Notes: generated by a model from the sequence alone, not told the origin. A stretch of DNA of 64,000 nucleotides from Maribacter flavus (GCF_008386635.1 NZ_VUOE01000001.1:1937318-2001317), one strand, 5' to 3'; counted from the stretch's first letter, positions 44,303-55,074 are shown. Numbers and translations: made by a program.

Positions 44303-44642
44303 TTTGCCCTCGATTTAGCAACAAAATTACATTATTTTGACTGCCAATCAATTCTTTAGGGTTAAAAATGAGACTCAAAGGTCTACATTAAACTTTCCTT
44401 AAACCTTTTTAGTTTTTTATATGTAAAATGTTCTAATCCAATTTGTGACTAAGAGTAAAACTTTGACATTGGGCTTCATTCTTATTAAAAATGGTCCTAT
44501 TAGTTCTAACGAGTCTTATCGATGAATTTAGTCCCGATCAGTGGTAAATGGGCTACCTGAATTATAAAAATAAAAGATACGCGCATTACAGAAAGAATAT
44601 TGTGTTATGGGAGTTGCTGGGCAAATCCTAACAATCCAAGTA
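44303..44642. other. 340-base intergenic gap between VCBS gene 3 and the haloperoxidase
   Basis: No credible coding frame was found on either strand. It contains the putative haloperoxidase promoter at 44322-44352 and otherwise AT-rich unstructured sequence. I see no terminator hairpin after the VCBS stop, so read-through into the haloperoxidase gene is possible. Confidence 0.6.
44322..44352 (-). promoter_or_regulatory. Putative promoter of the haloperoxidase gene
   Basis: On the minus strand, ATTG (-33, three of four), a 19-bp spacer and TAATTTTG (-7, perfect) precede ATG 44299 by 22 bases. It suggests the haloperoxidase can be transcribed independently of the VCBS genes. Confidence 0.5.
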
Positions 44643-47600
44643 TCAATTTCCTTTAAGGATATAGGAACGATCGTTATTTGTCAAAATCAGAAGTTTGTTT
44701 TGGGAAATTGGGGCTATTTTTCTCGAATCTGAACCTTTCGGAAGTTCCAGGGATCTTTTATGGATTAAGTTCCTATTGGAATCCATTTGAAGAATCCCCC
44801 CGGGGTTTTCAATGTTTTGGCCCAATTCGTTTGTATGCCCCTTGAAATTTCCAACGTAGTATATACTCCCATCTTCCGATATAAAGAAGTCCTGAATACT
44901 ACTCATTTGTGCAGGCATTGGTAATGGAACTGCTTTGATATTTTCTCCTGGGTTTAGATAGACCATGGAACGAAGTTCCTGTATCCGTTTGGTCTCCATA
45001 ATTTCTTCCTCCTTTTTACCCGTCAAATCCTCGATACCTTCAATTTTTGAAAACTTGGTATAGCTCAAAAACTTCTTCTTTAAATAGGGTAGTTGTTCCG
45101 TGAGCTTATCCTTAGAGGCAAAAGGCACATATTTTCCAAAAAAGTCATAAAAAATAATAGGATCTGGCTGCTGGTTTTCATCAAAATCATCAATGTATAA
45201 TTTCATGGGACGCTCTATACTGGCCTTTATCTTAAAATTTAAACCGGCATTCCCCACCAATAGGTCCGGTTGGCCATTGTTGTCCAAATCCGTTACCGAT
45301 ACGGTATTCCACATTCCGTTTGTGTTTTCCAGGCCCATTTTCTGGGTCTCGTTCAATAACTGGGAACCGCCTTGGTTTATGAGAACCGTAACGGGCATCC
45401 AATCACCTACGATTACTAGGTCCAATAGACCATCGGCATTCAAGTCCGCCCATTCACTGTCCGTCACCATACCTATTCTTTCCTGTTGTAAAACCACGAA
45501 CTTTCCGGTACCATCATTTTTTAAAATATAACTAACGGGAGACAATCCATAACCACCGGGAACGGAACGATTGCCAATGAAAAGATCTTCATAGCCGTCT
45601 CCATCAAAATCCGCGGCAGAAACACTACCTCCATTGGTTTTAATCAAAGGGATGTTGAGGCGTTCAAATGTACCCTTTCCATCGTTCACATAGATACGGT
45701 CTTCCAAATTGGGATTTCCTTCCACCAGTTCATTGCCCCCACTCATTACATAAAGGTCCAGATCACCATCATTTTCAATATCGAATGCGACGGCATCAAC
45801 ATCTTCATAAATGACATCCTTTCTAAGGCTGGTATTTTTATCTTCGGAAAAAGTACCATCGTTATTTCCAAAGTAAAGGGATGGGGATTGATATTTGGCA
45901 CCGCCAATAAAAAGGTCCTCCAAACCATCGCCATTAAAGTCTGCTTTGACCAAGGCAGGGCCTTCGGTGGACAATTTTTCTGGAATAAGACGCTCCCTCT
46001 CGTAGTCAAGATAATTGTTCTCTAAATGGACAAAATTGAAAAATTCATAATCGGTGGCTTCTTCCAGTTCCTTTTTTGGTGTATCAGGTAAATTCGATTT
46101 TCTTCTGATCACATGCTCCATATTGATGCCCAATCCTGTTTCTGATTGTATTTTTCCATCCAACCAATGTATTTGAATGGAATCTATAGCAGTATTGGTT
46201 CCCAAACCAAAATGTAGTTTATGTGTAGAAGAAGACTGAAACCCCTTTACGGTCATAAGTTCTTTTACGTAGCGATCCTCACCAGAAAACACCAGTACCT
46301 TTGAACCATATGGACTCATATATTCTTGATTTCCCTTTAATTTGACCGAAACGTAATTATTGTCCTCATTACGTTTACTTGTGTTCTCAAGTAGACTTGC
46401 CTTTTGATTTATATTATTTACAACAAGGTCAAGATCACCATCATTGTCCAAATCAGAATACGCTGCTCCATTTGAATAGGAGGCATTTAACCCTGAAGTT
46501 TCTGAGAGACGTTCGAAAGTCAGATTTCCGGTATTCCTAAAAATAACATTGGGAATATTTACAGTAGGGATTTGGGCAATGAGCTTGGATTCAATTTCAT
46601 TTTGTTCTTCTTGTTGGTATTTTGAAAAATCGATATTGCTTAGATAATTTATGTAATCCAAGTCATTAGGCCTTTTGTAGATGCCGTTTGTTATAAAAAT
46701 GTCGTTATGGCCGTCATTGTCAAAATCCTGTATCAATGGGGACCAGCTCCAATCCGTGGCATGTGTATTCGTCAAAAGGGTAACATCGGCAAAATAGCCG
46801 CGTCCCGTGTTTAGTTGAAATGTATTTCTGGCATATTGATCTTCAAATCCGAAACCTTTTTTGATTAGGCTGACTTTATCTGAGTCTTCACCGCCAGATC
46901 TCATAAAAATTTGAGCTTCAAAGGGCATCATATCCAGCGAAAACACATCGGGGAGTAAATCGTTGTTTACATCAGCAATATCCACACCCATGGTAAAACG
47001 TGACGTATGGTTGAAATATTCGCTTACCGATTCCCTAAACGTTTTATCTCCTTGGTTTATATAGAGATAATCATTTTCGTGGAAGTCATTGCCCACATAG
47101 ACATCCAACAGTCCATCATTGTTGATATCGGAAACACTTATTGCCAATCCATACCCGAGTGCACTGCTGTATATACCACTGTTATCGGTAACATCCAAGA
47201 AAAGAGGTTTTCCCTCATCTAGCTTGTTTTCATAAAATCGATCTCCGGACAAGGAGTCTTTCTCTTGTCTTAATGAAATATTTCCATAGCTCCTTGTCGT
47301 ATGTACGGAATGGTTTAAGAGATACATATCCTGATCCCCATCATTGTCGTAATCAAAGAAAGCAGCTTGGGTAGAAAACCCGGAAAAATTTAATCCATAC
47401 TCTTTTGCGACTTCTTTAAAAGTAGCATCTCCATTGTTTAGATAAAGTACATTTTGGGATTTAAGACTCTTGTAATTTCCTACCCTGCAGACATAGATAT
47501 CCAAGAAGCCATCATTGTTTACATCGGTCATCGTAGCCCCGGTTGACCAACTAGTATCCATTAGTAAACCAGCTTCCCCAGAAATATCCTTGAATTTTAA

Positions 47601-47903
47601 ACCTCCTAAATTTAAATAGAGTCGGTCTGGTTTTTGGTTGGCCGTTAGGTAGACGTCTTCCAATCCGTCGTTGTTTATATCCCCTATCGCCACGCCACCA
47701 CCATTGTAGTAATATAAATATTCGATGATGTTTAGATCTCCCGTATCCTCAAGGTCATTGGAAAAATCGATTCCGCTGCTATCCGAAGGAACATCCCTGA
47801 AGTAAATAGGAGCCTTTTCCAAAGTAGCCTTATCTTCTGGTACTTTGTTACACGCTAAGAATAGGAATGTAGCTGTTACTAGTAGGAGATTAGCTTTCAT
47901 CAA
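44643..47903 (-). CDS. VCBS/FG-GAP repeat lipoprotein with ASPIC/UnbV domain (third copy)
   Basis: Lipoprotein (FLFLACNKV; Cys18) of 1086 residues. Many FG-GAP/VCBS blades carry calcium-type DxNxDG or DxDxDG loops, such as DINNDGLEDVY, DFDNDGHNDIF and DFNGDGLEDLF, in two propellers (about 60-460 and 640-900). An ASPIC/UnbV domain sits between them (about 510-600; KGFQSSSTHKLHFGLG). Surface-exposed location is likely. Its start overlaps the stop of the second copy by 4 bases. It differs from the other two in lacking the long basic linker after the first blade. Function of this family in Bacteroidota is not established. Confidence 0.9.
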   Translation of the reverse strand: MMKANLLLVTATFLFLACNKVPEDKATLEKAPIYFRDVPSDSSGIDFSNDLEDTGDLNIIEYLYYYNGGGVAIGDINNDGLEDVYLTANQKPDRLYLNLGGLKFKDISGEAGLLMDTSWSTGATMTDVNNDGFLDIYVCRVGNYKSLKSQNVLYLNNGDATFKEVAKEYGLNFSGFSTQAAFFDYDNDGDQDMYLLNHSVHTTRSYGNISLRQEKDSLSGDRFYENKLDEGKPLFLDVTDNSGIYSSALGYGLAISVSDINNDGLLDVYVGNDFHENDYLYINQGDKTFRESVSEYFNHTSRFTMGVDIADVNNDLLPDVFSLDMMPFEAQIFMRSGGEDSDKVSLIKKGFGFEDQYARNTFQLNTGRGYFADVTLLTNTHATDWSWSPLIQDFDNDGHNDIFITNGIYKRPNDLDYINYLSNIDFSKYQQEEQNEIESKLIAQIPTVNIPNVIFRNTGNLTFERLSETSGLNASYSNGAAYSDLDNDGDLDLVVNNINQKASLLENTSKRNEDNNYVSVKLKGNQEYMSPYGSKVLVFSGEDRYVKELMTVKGFQSSSTHKLHFGLGTNTAIDSIQIHWLDGKIQSETGLGINMEHVIRRKSNLPDTPKKELEEATDYEFFNFVHLENNYLDYERERLIPEKLSTEGPALVKADFNGDGLEDLFIGGAKYQSPSLYFGNNDGTFSEDKNTSLRKDVIYEDVDAVAFDIENDGDLDLYVMSGGNELVEGNPNLEDRIYVNDGKGTFERLNIPLIKTNGGSVSAADFDGDGYEDLFIGNRSVPGGYGLSPVSYILKNDGTGKFVVLQQERIGMVTDSEWADLNADGLLDLVIVGDWMPVTVLINQGGSQLLNETQKMGLENTNGMWNTVSVTDLDNNGQPDLLVGNAGLNFKIKASIERPMKLYIDDFDENQQPDPIIFYDFFGKYVPFASKDKLTEQLPYLKKKFLSYTKFSKIEGIEDLTGKKEEEIMETKRIQELRSMVYLNPGENIKAVPLPMPAQMSSIQDFFISEDGSIYYVGNFKGHTNELGQNIENPGGILQMDSNRNLIHKRSLELPKGSDSRKIAPISQNKLLILTNNDRSYILKGN

Positions 47904-50900
47904 TTGAATTTAAATATTGCTAGGGAGTCTCGATTTCTACTTACGAATAACTTTTGGTCGATGATGCCCATGTCCCTAATTTCACCTTTAACTTTGAAGC
48001 CCTTTCCGCTTTTTATTGTTTCAAATTTAAGTCCTCCCTTGTTTTCCATGTATACACCATAGGAAGCATCATATCGTCCCACCTCTGGTTTTACATTGTA
48101 TAGATTGCCTCCCAACACGATGTCCTGGTCGCCATCTCCATCAAAATCGTTCGTGGCAATTGCATAGGTAGTTGAAAATTGGGCAGCGATGGGGAGTGGC
48201 AAAACCTCGAAAGTCAAGTTACCGTTATTTACAAGTATAACGGATTCAAGGGTGTTGGCTTCCAATGTTCTTGCTTCTTTCAAGGCCTCCTCCGAAAAAA
48301 TAGCTGACACAGATGCATCTTTAAAGGACTCATAATCCGGATATTTTTTTGTAATAGCCTTAATTTGTTCGATCAAATCATGTCTAAGTGCATAGGGGTA
48401 ATCCTGTCCATCCTCTCTTCTAAATGTGAGTATGGGGTCAATGAACCCGTTTCCGTCAAAATCGGCAGCGTATAAGCGTATGGGCCGGTCTTTACTGGCT
48501 TTAAACCGACTGTTCAATCCGTGGTTTCCAACAATGAAATCAACATCGCCGTCACCGTCCAAATCACTTGGTAAAATGGTGTTCCACCAGCCTTTTAAAT
48601 CCAATAACGGATTATCAGCCTTTCTGACAAATTTTCCTGTTTCGTTGATATATATTTCGATTCCCATAAATTCACCAACAATGATCAAATCTTCATCCCC
48701 GTCATCATCCAGATCTTGGAAGAGGGCCGAGGTAATCATACCCATGCCCTGAAAATCTGTTCCGGCAGTCATCGTGATATCGGTAAAATTGCCGGTTCCG
48801 TCATTCTCCAACAAAAAGCCCGAACCGGCCATGCCATATTTTAAGGGGATCATACGTTCCCCCACAAATATATCCAAGTCACCATCTTGGTCTATATCAG
48901 AAACATCGATAGTGGAAGAACTATGAAAGGTGTTGCTAACAGGAAGCTTTTGATCGGATAATTTAAAATTCCCTTTACCATCGTTTATATAGAGACGGTC
49001 CAAGAATTCAGCTGAATACTGTGAATATTCGATACCACCACTGCACACGTACAGATCCATGTCGTTATCCCCATCGGCATCGAAAAATATGCTTTCCATG
49101 TCCTCTGAATTTTTGCTTTGGTCAAAGTCGGAGGTCTTTTTTTGAACAAAGCCATTATCGGTGTTGATAAAAAGACTTGGCGGGTTGCCTTTTGATCCAC
49201 CTATGAATAGGTCTATCCTTCCATCACCATTGACATCGCCCAAAGCCATTTTAGGACCTTCGGTACTTACCATGTGATTAAGAAGACGATCCCTGTCAAA
49301 GTCAACGAAGCGGTTTTCTTTATGGACAAAGTCCAATAAACCTTCAACTTTTTGGAACAGAGGAGTTTCCAAATTGGATTTGTCCAATGCCTGTACTTCC
49401 GCTTCTTTTTCATATAAAATAATGGTCCGGTTTACGTTGATGTCATTCAGCTGGGTAATTTTCCCTGAGGGCCAAGTGATTTTTACCGAAACGTTTTGAT
49501 TGTTGGGCAATCCGATATTCGGCCGAATGTCCATGCTGGATTGAAATCCCCGTACGGGCTGATTTTCCACCGAGATATTGTACGGTAGCACCTCAATTTT
49601 GGAACCAACGGCATAGGTGTTTTTGCCTTCGCCCCGTAAATCAAACTTGAGGTAATTCGATTTTTTGGAATCCATGGTAGTATTCTCATAGACAAAAGAT
49701 TCCATGTTAAGGTTATTTACTACCAGGTCCAAGTCTCCGTCATTATCCAAATCCCCATAGGCAGCCCCGTTTGAAAAACTCTCCACAAGCAAACCGGATT
49801 CCTCGTATTTTTTGAATTCCAAATTACCAAGGTTTTTATAGGCATGGTTTTCAACTTTGTTCGAAGGAATTAGGTCAATGAGTTTGGCATAGTTCACCGA
49901 ATCTGTCGTAATCATGGATTTGAGAATTTCGGTATTGGAAATGTAAGTTAGATAATCTTGGTCCGTTAAATCCTGATACACTCCGTTGGCGATAAAAAGG
50001 TCTTTAAGGCCATCATGGTCCATGTCGAATATCAAGGCGCCCCAACTCCAATCCGATGCTTCCACGCCACTTAACCTGCCTATTTCGCTAAATGTATTGT
50101 CCGCATTGTTTAGCTGGAACGTATTCCTTGTAAACTGATGGTAATATCCATTATTAAGGTTTAACTGGTATTTGTTCCAATCTTCAAAAGTGGTTACCGT
50201 CTTTAATCGTTCATATTCCGATGGAAGCATTTCCGTAACGAAGATATCGTTATAGCCGTCATTATTGATATCCGCCATATCCGCTCCCATGGAAGCGACG
50301 CTTGTGGCGGTAATTTGATTTTCCAGAGATTCCGTAAAAGTGCCATCCTGATTGTTGATATATAGATAATCACGCTCGAAAAAATCATTGGAAACATAAA
50401 TGTCCTCCCAGCCATCGTTGTCCACATCGCCAACGGTAACCCCCAGTCCAAAACCTATGACACTTCCATAAATCCCAGCCTTTTCGCTAATATCCACAAA
50501 GGTACCATCTACATTTTCCATGAGTTTGTCACCACCAAGGATATCGCGTTTGTTACGTTCGTTCTTTTTTAGATCAAAACCACCGATTGCCTTATATGAA
50601 TTATTAAGTATGTAGACATCCAAATCCCCGTCCTTGTCAAAATCAAAAAAAGAAGCGTGCGTAGAAAAGCCTTTGTCGTCCAGATTATAGTCGGCCGCCA
50701 TTTCTTTAAAGGTACCGTCCTGTTGATTGATAAAAAGTTCGTTCTGCTTGTTCTCGCCATTTAAGTCGCCGGAATTACAAACGTAGATGTCCAGAAAGCC
50801 ATCTGCATTGATATCTACCATGCTTACTCCGGTTGACCATGGTCTTGTGCCTCCCACCTGGGCCTTTTCCGTAATATCCTCGAATTGAAAATTGCCTTTG

Positions 50901-51229
50901 TTGAGATAGAGTCTATTCTCTTTTTGATTGGCAATGAAGTAAATATCGGGTAGACTATCGTTGTTTATATCGCCAATGGCAACGCCTCCACCATTGTAAT
51001 AGTTACGATATCTGTAGACATTAAACTCTTTGTCATATGTTAAATCGTTTACGAAATCAATGCCAGTAGTTTTGGCCGAACGTAATTTGAAAACTGTTCC
51101 TTTTTCATCATTGGCGGGCTCACTGGTTTTGTCTTTGCAGGAGGACAGGAGCAAAGTCAAAAAAGCAAATGCGCCTACTCTTAAAAGCATCTTATCAAAC
51201 GTCGTTTTATTTTTTTTCTTCAAGCACAT
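47900..51229 (-). CDS. VCBS/FG-GAP repeat lipoprotein with ASPIC/UnbV domain (second copy)
   Basis: Protein of 1109 residues. Lipoprotein signal LTLLLSSCKDK; the start is 51229 or the in-frame ATG 51190, which gives a shorter signal. Blades with DINNDSLPDIYF, DFDKDGDLDVYIL, DMDHDGLKDLF, DLDNDGDLDLVV and DLDGDGDVDFIVG loops form two propellers around an ASPIC/UnbV domain with RGFQSSMDIRPNIGL. It is closer to the copy at 51781 than to the third: both share a YNGGGVA first blade and a FSTHASFFDFDKDGD / LSVHSAFFDYDKDGD segment. It overlaps the upstream small lipoprotein gene by 23 bases, so the block is translationally linked. Confidence 0.9.
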   Translation of the reverse strand: MCLKKKNKTTFDKMLLRVGAFAFLTLLLSSCKDKTSEPANDEKGTVFKLRSAKTTGIDFVNDLTYDKEFNVYRYRNYYNGGGVAIGDINNDSLPDIYFIANQKENRLYLNKGNFQFEDITEKAQVGGTRPWSTGVSMVDINADGFLDIYVCNSGDLNGENKQNELFINQQDGTFKEMAADYNLDDKGFSTHASFFDFDKDGDLDVYILNNSYKAIGGFDLKKNERNKRDILGGDKLMENVDGTFVDISEKAGIYGSVIGFGLGVTVGDVDNDGWEDIYVSNDFFERDYLYINNQDGTFTESLENQITATSVASMGADMADINNDGYNDIFVTEMLPSEYERLKTVTTFEDWNKYQLNLNNGYYHQFTRNTFQLNNADNTFSEIGRLSGVEASDWSWGALIFDMDHDGLKDLFIANGVYQDLTDQDYLTYISNTEILKSMITTDSVNYAKLIDLIPSNKVENHAYKNLGNLEFKKYEESGLLVESFSNGAAYGDLDNDGDLDLVVNNLNMESFVYENTTMDSKKSNYLKFDLRGEGKNTYAVGSKIEVLPYNISVENQPVRGFQSSMDIRPNIGLPNNQNVSVKITWPSGKITQLNDINVNRTIILYEKEAEVQALDKSNLETPLFQKVEGLLDFVHKENRFVDFDRDRLLNHMVSTEGPKMALGDVNGDGRIDLFIGGSKGNPPSLFINTDNGFVQKKTSDFDQSKNSEDMESIFFDADGDNDMDLYVCSGGIEYSQYSAEFLDRLYINDGKGNFKLSDQKLPVSNTFHSSSTIDVSDIDQDGDLDIFVGERMIPLKYGMAGSGFLLENDGTGNFTDITMTAGTDFQGMGMITSALFQDLDDDGDEDLIIVGEFMGIEIYINETGKFVRKADNPLLDLKGWWNTILPSDLDGDGDVDFIVGNHGLNSRFKASKDRPIRLYAADFDGNGFIDPILTFRREDGQDYPYALRHDLIEQIKAITKKYPDYESFKDASVSAIFSEEALKEARTLEANTLESVILVNNGNLTFEVLPLPIAAQFSTTYAIATNDFDGDGDQDIVLGGNLYNVKPEVGRYDASYGVYMENKGGLKFETIKSGKGFKVKGEIRDMGIIDQKLFVSRNRDSLAIFKFN

Positions 51230-51821
51230 ACCTTAGGTCGTCTATTTTTGCCTTTACAATGCGCTCGTCATCTAAGGGCCTTATCACTATTCTGCGGTTT
51301 CCGTCAATCTTTACGAGTAGATGGGTACTATCCTTCTCTAAAGGAACCTTAATGAAATCATTTCCAGGATACCACTTTTTTAAGGTATCCATAACTACTG
51401 GAACCAATTTATTTGCTTGCAACTCTTTGTTCCAAATGGACCATGCGGTATAGAAAAACTGAAGATCCATTCCTGTCATAATCTTTTCATTATTGAAATT
51501 TCCTGCAAAGAGAAGGGTAATTTCTGATTCCATGGGTGCCTCCGGCCTCAAAGGTAATTTATATTTTACGGACTCATTCTGGGGGCCATTGGAGACCAAA
51601 CCTTGCTGGTTCAGTTTCCAACAAGCACTAAAAAATTCCATTCTATGTTGACCGAATTTCAAATTAAAAAGTAGAGAGTCGTGAATGATGCCGGTGGCCA
51701 TCTCACGCTTTATAAGTTTCGAATAATCTGAACCACTGGAACAGTTTAAGATTAATAATAACAAAAAGGGGATGCCAATTCTATTGATTATTCTTGAATT
51801 CATAAAAAAGAACTTCTTCAT
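51207..51821 (-). CDS. Small lipoprotein of unknown function within the VCBS block
   Basis: Protein of 204 residues if started at ATG 51821 (GGAA 8 bases upstream); ATG 51803 is an alternative. Lipoprotein signal LLLLILNCSSG. The mature part is alpha/beta with HRMEFFSACWKLN, FFYTAWSIWNKELQ and HLLVKIDGNRRIVIRPLDD. I do not recognise a family. The gene overlaps both neighbouring VCBS genes (41 and 23 bases), which argues for tight co-expression and possibly a stoichiometric partner of the VCBS proteins. Confidence 0.8.
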   Translation of the reverse strand: MKKFFFMNSRIINRIGIPFLLLLILNCSSGSDYSKLIKREMATGIIHDSLLFNLKFGQHRMEFFSACWKLNQQGLVSNGPQNESVKYKLPLRPEAPMESEITLLFAGNFNNEKIMTGMDLQFFYTAWSIWNKELQANKLVPVVMDTLKKWYPGNDFIKVPLEKDSTHLLVKIDGNRRIVIRPLDDERIVKAKIDDLRYVLEEKK

Positions 51822-54800
51822 TATTATTTCCAATCGTTAGTATTTTTTTTCCTTTTAAAGTAACCCATTCCAAAGCCCGTATTTGCCCTTCTATAAATAG
51901 AGGATTCACGTTAGCTTCAGAATTTTGAGAAATAATCGGTCCAAAGATAGCCCATCCTTTTGAAGCATCATACCTCCCGAATTGAGGTTTTACCATGTAT
52001 TGATTTCCACCAAGAAATAAATCTTGGTATCCATCGTCATTAATATCCTCCATGGAGATTGCATATACTGGGGCATACTGTATTTCATCTGGAAGTACCT
52101 TTGCTTTGAAGCTTCCGCTTTCGTTAATAAATAGCGTACTTTCAATGATATCAAGTTCAGCGATATAGCATTTTGCAAGTTGCTCCTGGAAAAAGATCAT
52201 GGTCATATCGGCTTTGGCATAATCCTTATAGTATAAGAATTTCTTTTTCAAGGAAGGTATTTGGGAAACCAATTCATCTTTATCCGCTATTGGGTAATAT
52301 TTACCGTTCCGTTCTTTACAAATCAATTGTTCTTGAAAACCATTCCCATCAAAATCGGCAATGAATATCTTCATATTCTTCTCGTAAAAAGCATTGCGGC
52401 CAATATTCCCAATAATGAGGTCTAAATCCCCATCTTCATCAATATCTTTTAACTCGATGGCCTTCCAGAGACCCGAACTCCCCGAGAATCCAAAAGCAGT
52501 ACTTTGATCTTCAAAAATTCCCCCTTTGTTGATGAAAACCTTTATAGGCATCCATTCGCCAACGACTAGGAGGTCATCCCATCCATCGCCGTTGACATCT
52601 CCCCATTGGGCATCGGTAATCATCCCCAAATTTTTAAAAAGCGGGTTTTCCTTTGTGGCGAAATTCCCTTTTCCATCATTTTCTAGAATATATCCCGATC
52701 CCGGAAGACCATACAAATTGGTTTTGTAGCGTTCACCAACAAATAGGTCAATATCTCCATCCTTGTCAAAATCCGACGTCGTTACGACCGAAGAACTAAA
52801 TGTAGAACTAAAATTGGGCGAGCTTTGGGATTTTATAAAACTATTGCCATCATTGATGTAATAGGCATCATTAAGTTCAATGGAATATGGTGAAAATGCC
52901 TTTCCTCCGTGACAGACATATAAATCCAGGTCCCCATCCCCATCCCCATCAAAAAAAACGGCATCGGTATCTTCGGAGCCTGCATCCTTTAGAAATGGTT
53001 TAGCATGTTCAGTATACCCATTATCATTGGAAATGAACAACTTACCAGCTTGGTTTTTTGCTCCTCCAACAAAGAAGTCGGGTTTACCATCCGCATTTAT
53101 GTCCGCTGTGGTCAGGGCCGGACCTTCATTACTACTCATATGGGGCAATAACCTTTCGTTGTCAAAATCAATATAACGGTTCTCCGTATGCTTAAAATGA
53201 AATAATGGATTGATTCTACCAAGGGGAGAGGCATACTTTTCCATACTAGGTAGGGACTCCAATCGAGAGGTTTTTTTATTGGGTTGGTCGATTCTATATT
53301 TTTGGTTTGTTCTTAAATCGGTTTGTGTACTAACGGTACCGTTTGGCCATGTAATTATCAAGGAATCGATTTTTGTGCGATTTCCAACTCCAAAATGGAG
53401 GCCATAGGGCACACTACTTTGAAAACCCCTTGATACGAAGTTCTCTCCGTACCCTATGACTTTGCCATTGGACTTAATCATGGCCTTGGCACCGATAGCC
53501 CTTAATTCTTTGTCAAAAAATTCTAATTGTATGCTTCGTTGATTAAGTGTATCGGTTGTATTTTCATAGAGGAAGGAAGGCATATTTACGTTATTCACTA
53601 CCAAATCTAAATCTCCATCATTGTCCAAATCTCCATAAGCACTTCCGTTACTAAAACTGGGAGTGTCCAAACCCCAAGTTTCTACAGTGTTTTCAAAATT
53701 AAAGTTTCCTTTATTTCTAAAAACGGAATTTGCGACTGCTTGTGAAGGCATGGCATCTATAAGTGTTGTGATGACATTTTTTTCTTTTTGGGCAATTCTA
53801 TTTCTAATTTTTTCCTCATTGGCATCAAAGGCCAAATAGTCACGGTCCAATAGATCCTTGTAAATTCCATTACTTACAAATATGTCCTTGAATCCGTCAT
53901 TGTCCATATCAAAAATGAGGGCACCCCAACTCCATTCCGTTCCGGATACATTGGCCTGTCTACTTACTTCTAAAAAGGATCCGTTACCAAGATTCTTTTG
54001 TAGTGCATTCCTAGCAAATTGGTTAAAATAGCCCTGTTTTTCTGCAAGCTGTTGCTTGTCCCAGGATTCGAACAGGGTTTTGGTTTTTTTACGTTCTTCC
54101 GTGGCGGGCAGCATTTCTGTAACGATAAGGTCTGTCAACATGTCGTTGTCCAAATCCGCTAGATCCGCCCCCATGGACCCCATGGATATCGATTCAAAGT
54201 ATTCTTCTAGATTTTCGGTAAAACCGCCTTTAGTATCGTTGATATATAAATAGTCTCTTTCAAAAAAATCATTTGAAATGAAAATATCCGTCCAATTATC
54301 GTTGTTGAAATCGCCTAATGTTATTCCAAGTCCAAAACCAATTTTGCTGGAGTATATTCCAACCTCATGGGTTATATCAATAAATTTGCCATCATCGTTC
54401 CTAAGAAATTTATTGCCATTTTTATCGGGTATCATTCGTAAGTCCTTTTTCAAATCGAAGCCGCCTATGGAACGAAGCGAGTTGTTCAGGATATACACAT
54501 CCAAATCCCCATCCTTGTCATAATCAAAAAAGGCGGAATGCACCGATAGTCCTTCAATATCCAGACCGTATTCTTTGGAAGATTCCGTAAAGGTAAGGTC
54601 ACCGTTGTTTATGAAGAGTTCATTGTGGCGATTGGAACCCTCTGGTTTTCCAGCTTTACATACATATAGGTCCAAAAGGCCATCCTTATTTATGTCTGCA
54701 AAGGTAGCTCCTGTGGACCACACGTTAGGGCAAGCTACTCCTGCGTTGATTGTAATATCTTCAAATTGCCAATTTCCTTTATTCAGAAACAATTTGTTAT

Positions 54801-55074
54801 CTACCATGTTGCCCGTAAAATATATATCGATAAGGCCGTCATTATTTACATCGCCCAAGGCTACACCTCCGCCATTATAGAAGTTTCTGTAGAGGTAGGG
54901 GTTAAATTGCTCATCGTACACTAAATTATTTTCAAAATGAATACCCGTAGTGCTGTCACGCAAATTAAATAGAGGAATAAATGGGTTAGCTTCTTCCTTT
55001 TTACAGCTAAAAAGTGATAGTGTTAGAAAAGCGAAAATAAAATTCCAAAAGAATAGGGAACGAATAACTTTCAT
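51781..55074 (-). CDS. VCBS/FG-GAP repeat lipoprotein with ASPIC/UnbV domain (first copy)
   Basis: Lipoprotein (SLFSCKKEE; Cys24) of 1097 residues. Two FG-GAP/VCBS propellers with DVNNDGLIDIYF, DINKDGLLDLYV, DMDNDGFKDIF, DGDGDGDLDLYV and DIDEDGDLDLIIG calcium-type loops flank an ASPIC/UnbV domain (SRGFQSSVPYGLHFGVG). First gene after SusD, but a terminator and a new -7 box lie between, so it probably starts a separate transcript. The start is followed by a basic n-region and a strong hydrophobic core, typical of an outer-surface lipoprotein. Confidence 0.9.
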   Translation of the reverse strand: MKVIRSLFFWNFIFAFLTLSLFSCKKEEANPFIPLFNLRDSTTGIHFENNLVYDEQFNPYLYRNFYNGGGVALGDVNNDGLIDIYFTGNMVDNKLFLNKGNWQFEDITINAGVACPNVWSTGATFADINKDGLLDLYVCKAGKPEGSNRHNELFINNGDLTFTESSKEYGLDIEGLSVHSAFFDYDKDGDLDVYILNNSLRSIGGFDLKKDLRMIPDKNGNKFLRNDDGKFIDITHEVGIYSSKIGFGLGITLGDFNNDNWTDIFISNDFFERDYLYINDTKGGFTENLEEYFESISMGSMGADLADLDNDMLTDLIVTEMLPATEERKKTKTLFESWDKQQLAEKQGYFNQFARNALQKNLGNGSFLEVSRQANVSGTEWSWGALIFDMDNDGFKDIFVSNGIYKDLLDRDYLAFDANEEKIRNRIAQKEKNVITTLIDAMPSQAVANSVFRNKGNFNFENTVETWGLDTPSFSNGSAYGDLDNDGDLDLVVNNVNMPSFLYENTTDTLNQRSIQLEFFDKELRAIGAKAMIKSNGKVIGYGENFVSRGFQSSVPYGLHFGVGNRTKIDSLIITWPNGTVSTQTDLRTNQKYRIDQPNKKTSRLESLPSMEKYASPLGRINPLFHFKHTENRYIDFDNERLLPHMSSNEGPALTTADINADGKPDFFVGGAKNQAGKLFISNDNGYTEHAKPFLKDAGSEDTDAVFFDGDGDGDLDLYVCHGGKAFSPYSIELNDAYYINDGNSFIKSQSSPNFSSTFSSSVVTTSDFDKDGDIDLFVGERYKTNLYGLPGSGYILENDGKGNFATKENPLFKNLGMITDAQWGDVNGDGWDDLLVVGEWMPIKVFINKGGIFEDQSTAFGFSGSSGLWKAIELKDIDEDGDLDLIIGNIGRNAFYEKNMKIFIADFDGNGFQEQLICKERNGKYYPIADKDELVSQIPSLKKKFLYYKDYAKADMTMIFFQEQLAKCYIAELDIIESTLFINESGSFKAKVLPDEIQYAPVYAISMEDINDDGYQDLFLGGNQYMVKPQFGRYDASKGWAIFGPIISQNSEANVNPLFIEGQIRALEWVTLKGKKILTIGNNNEEVLFYEFKNNQ

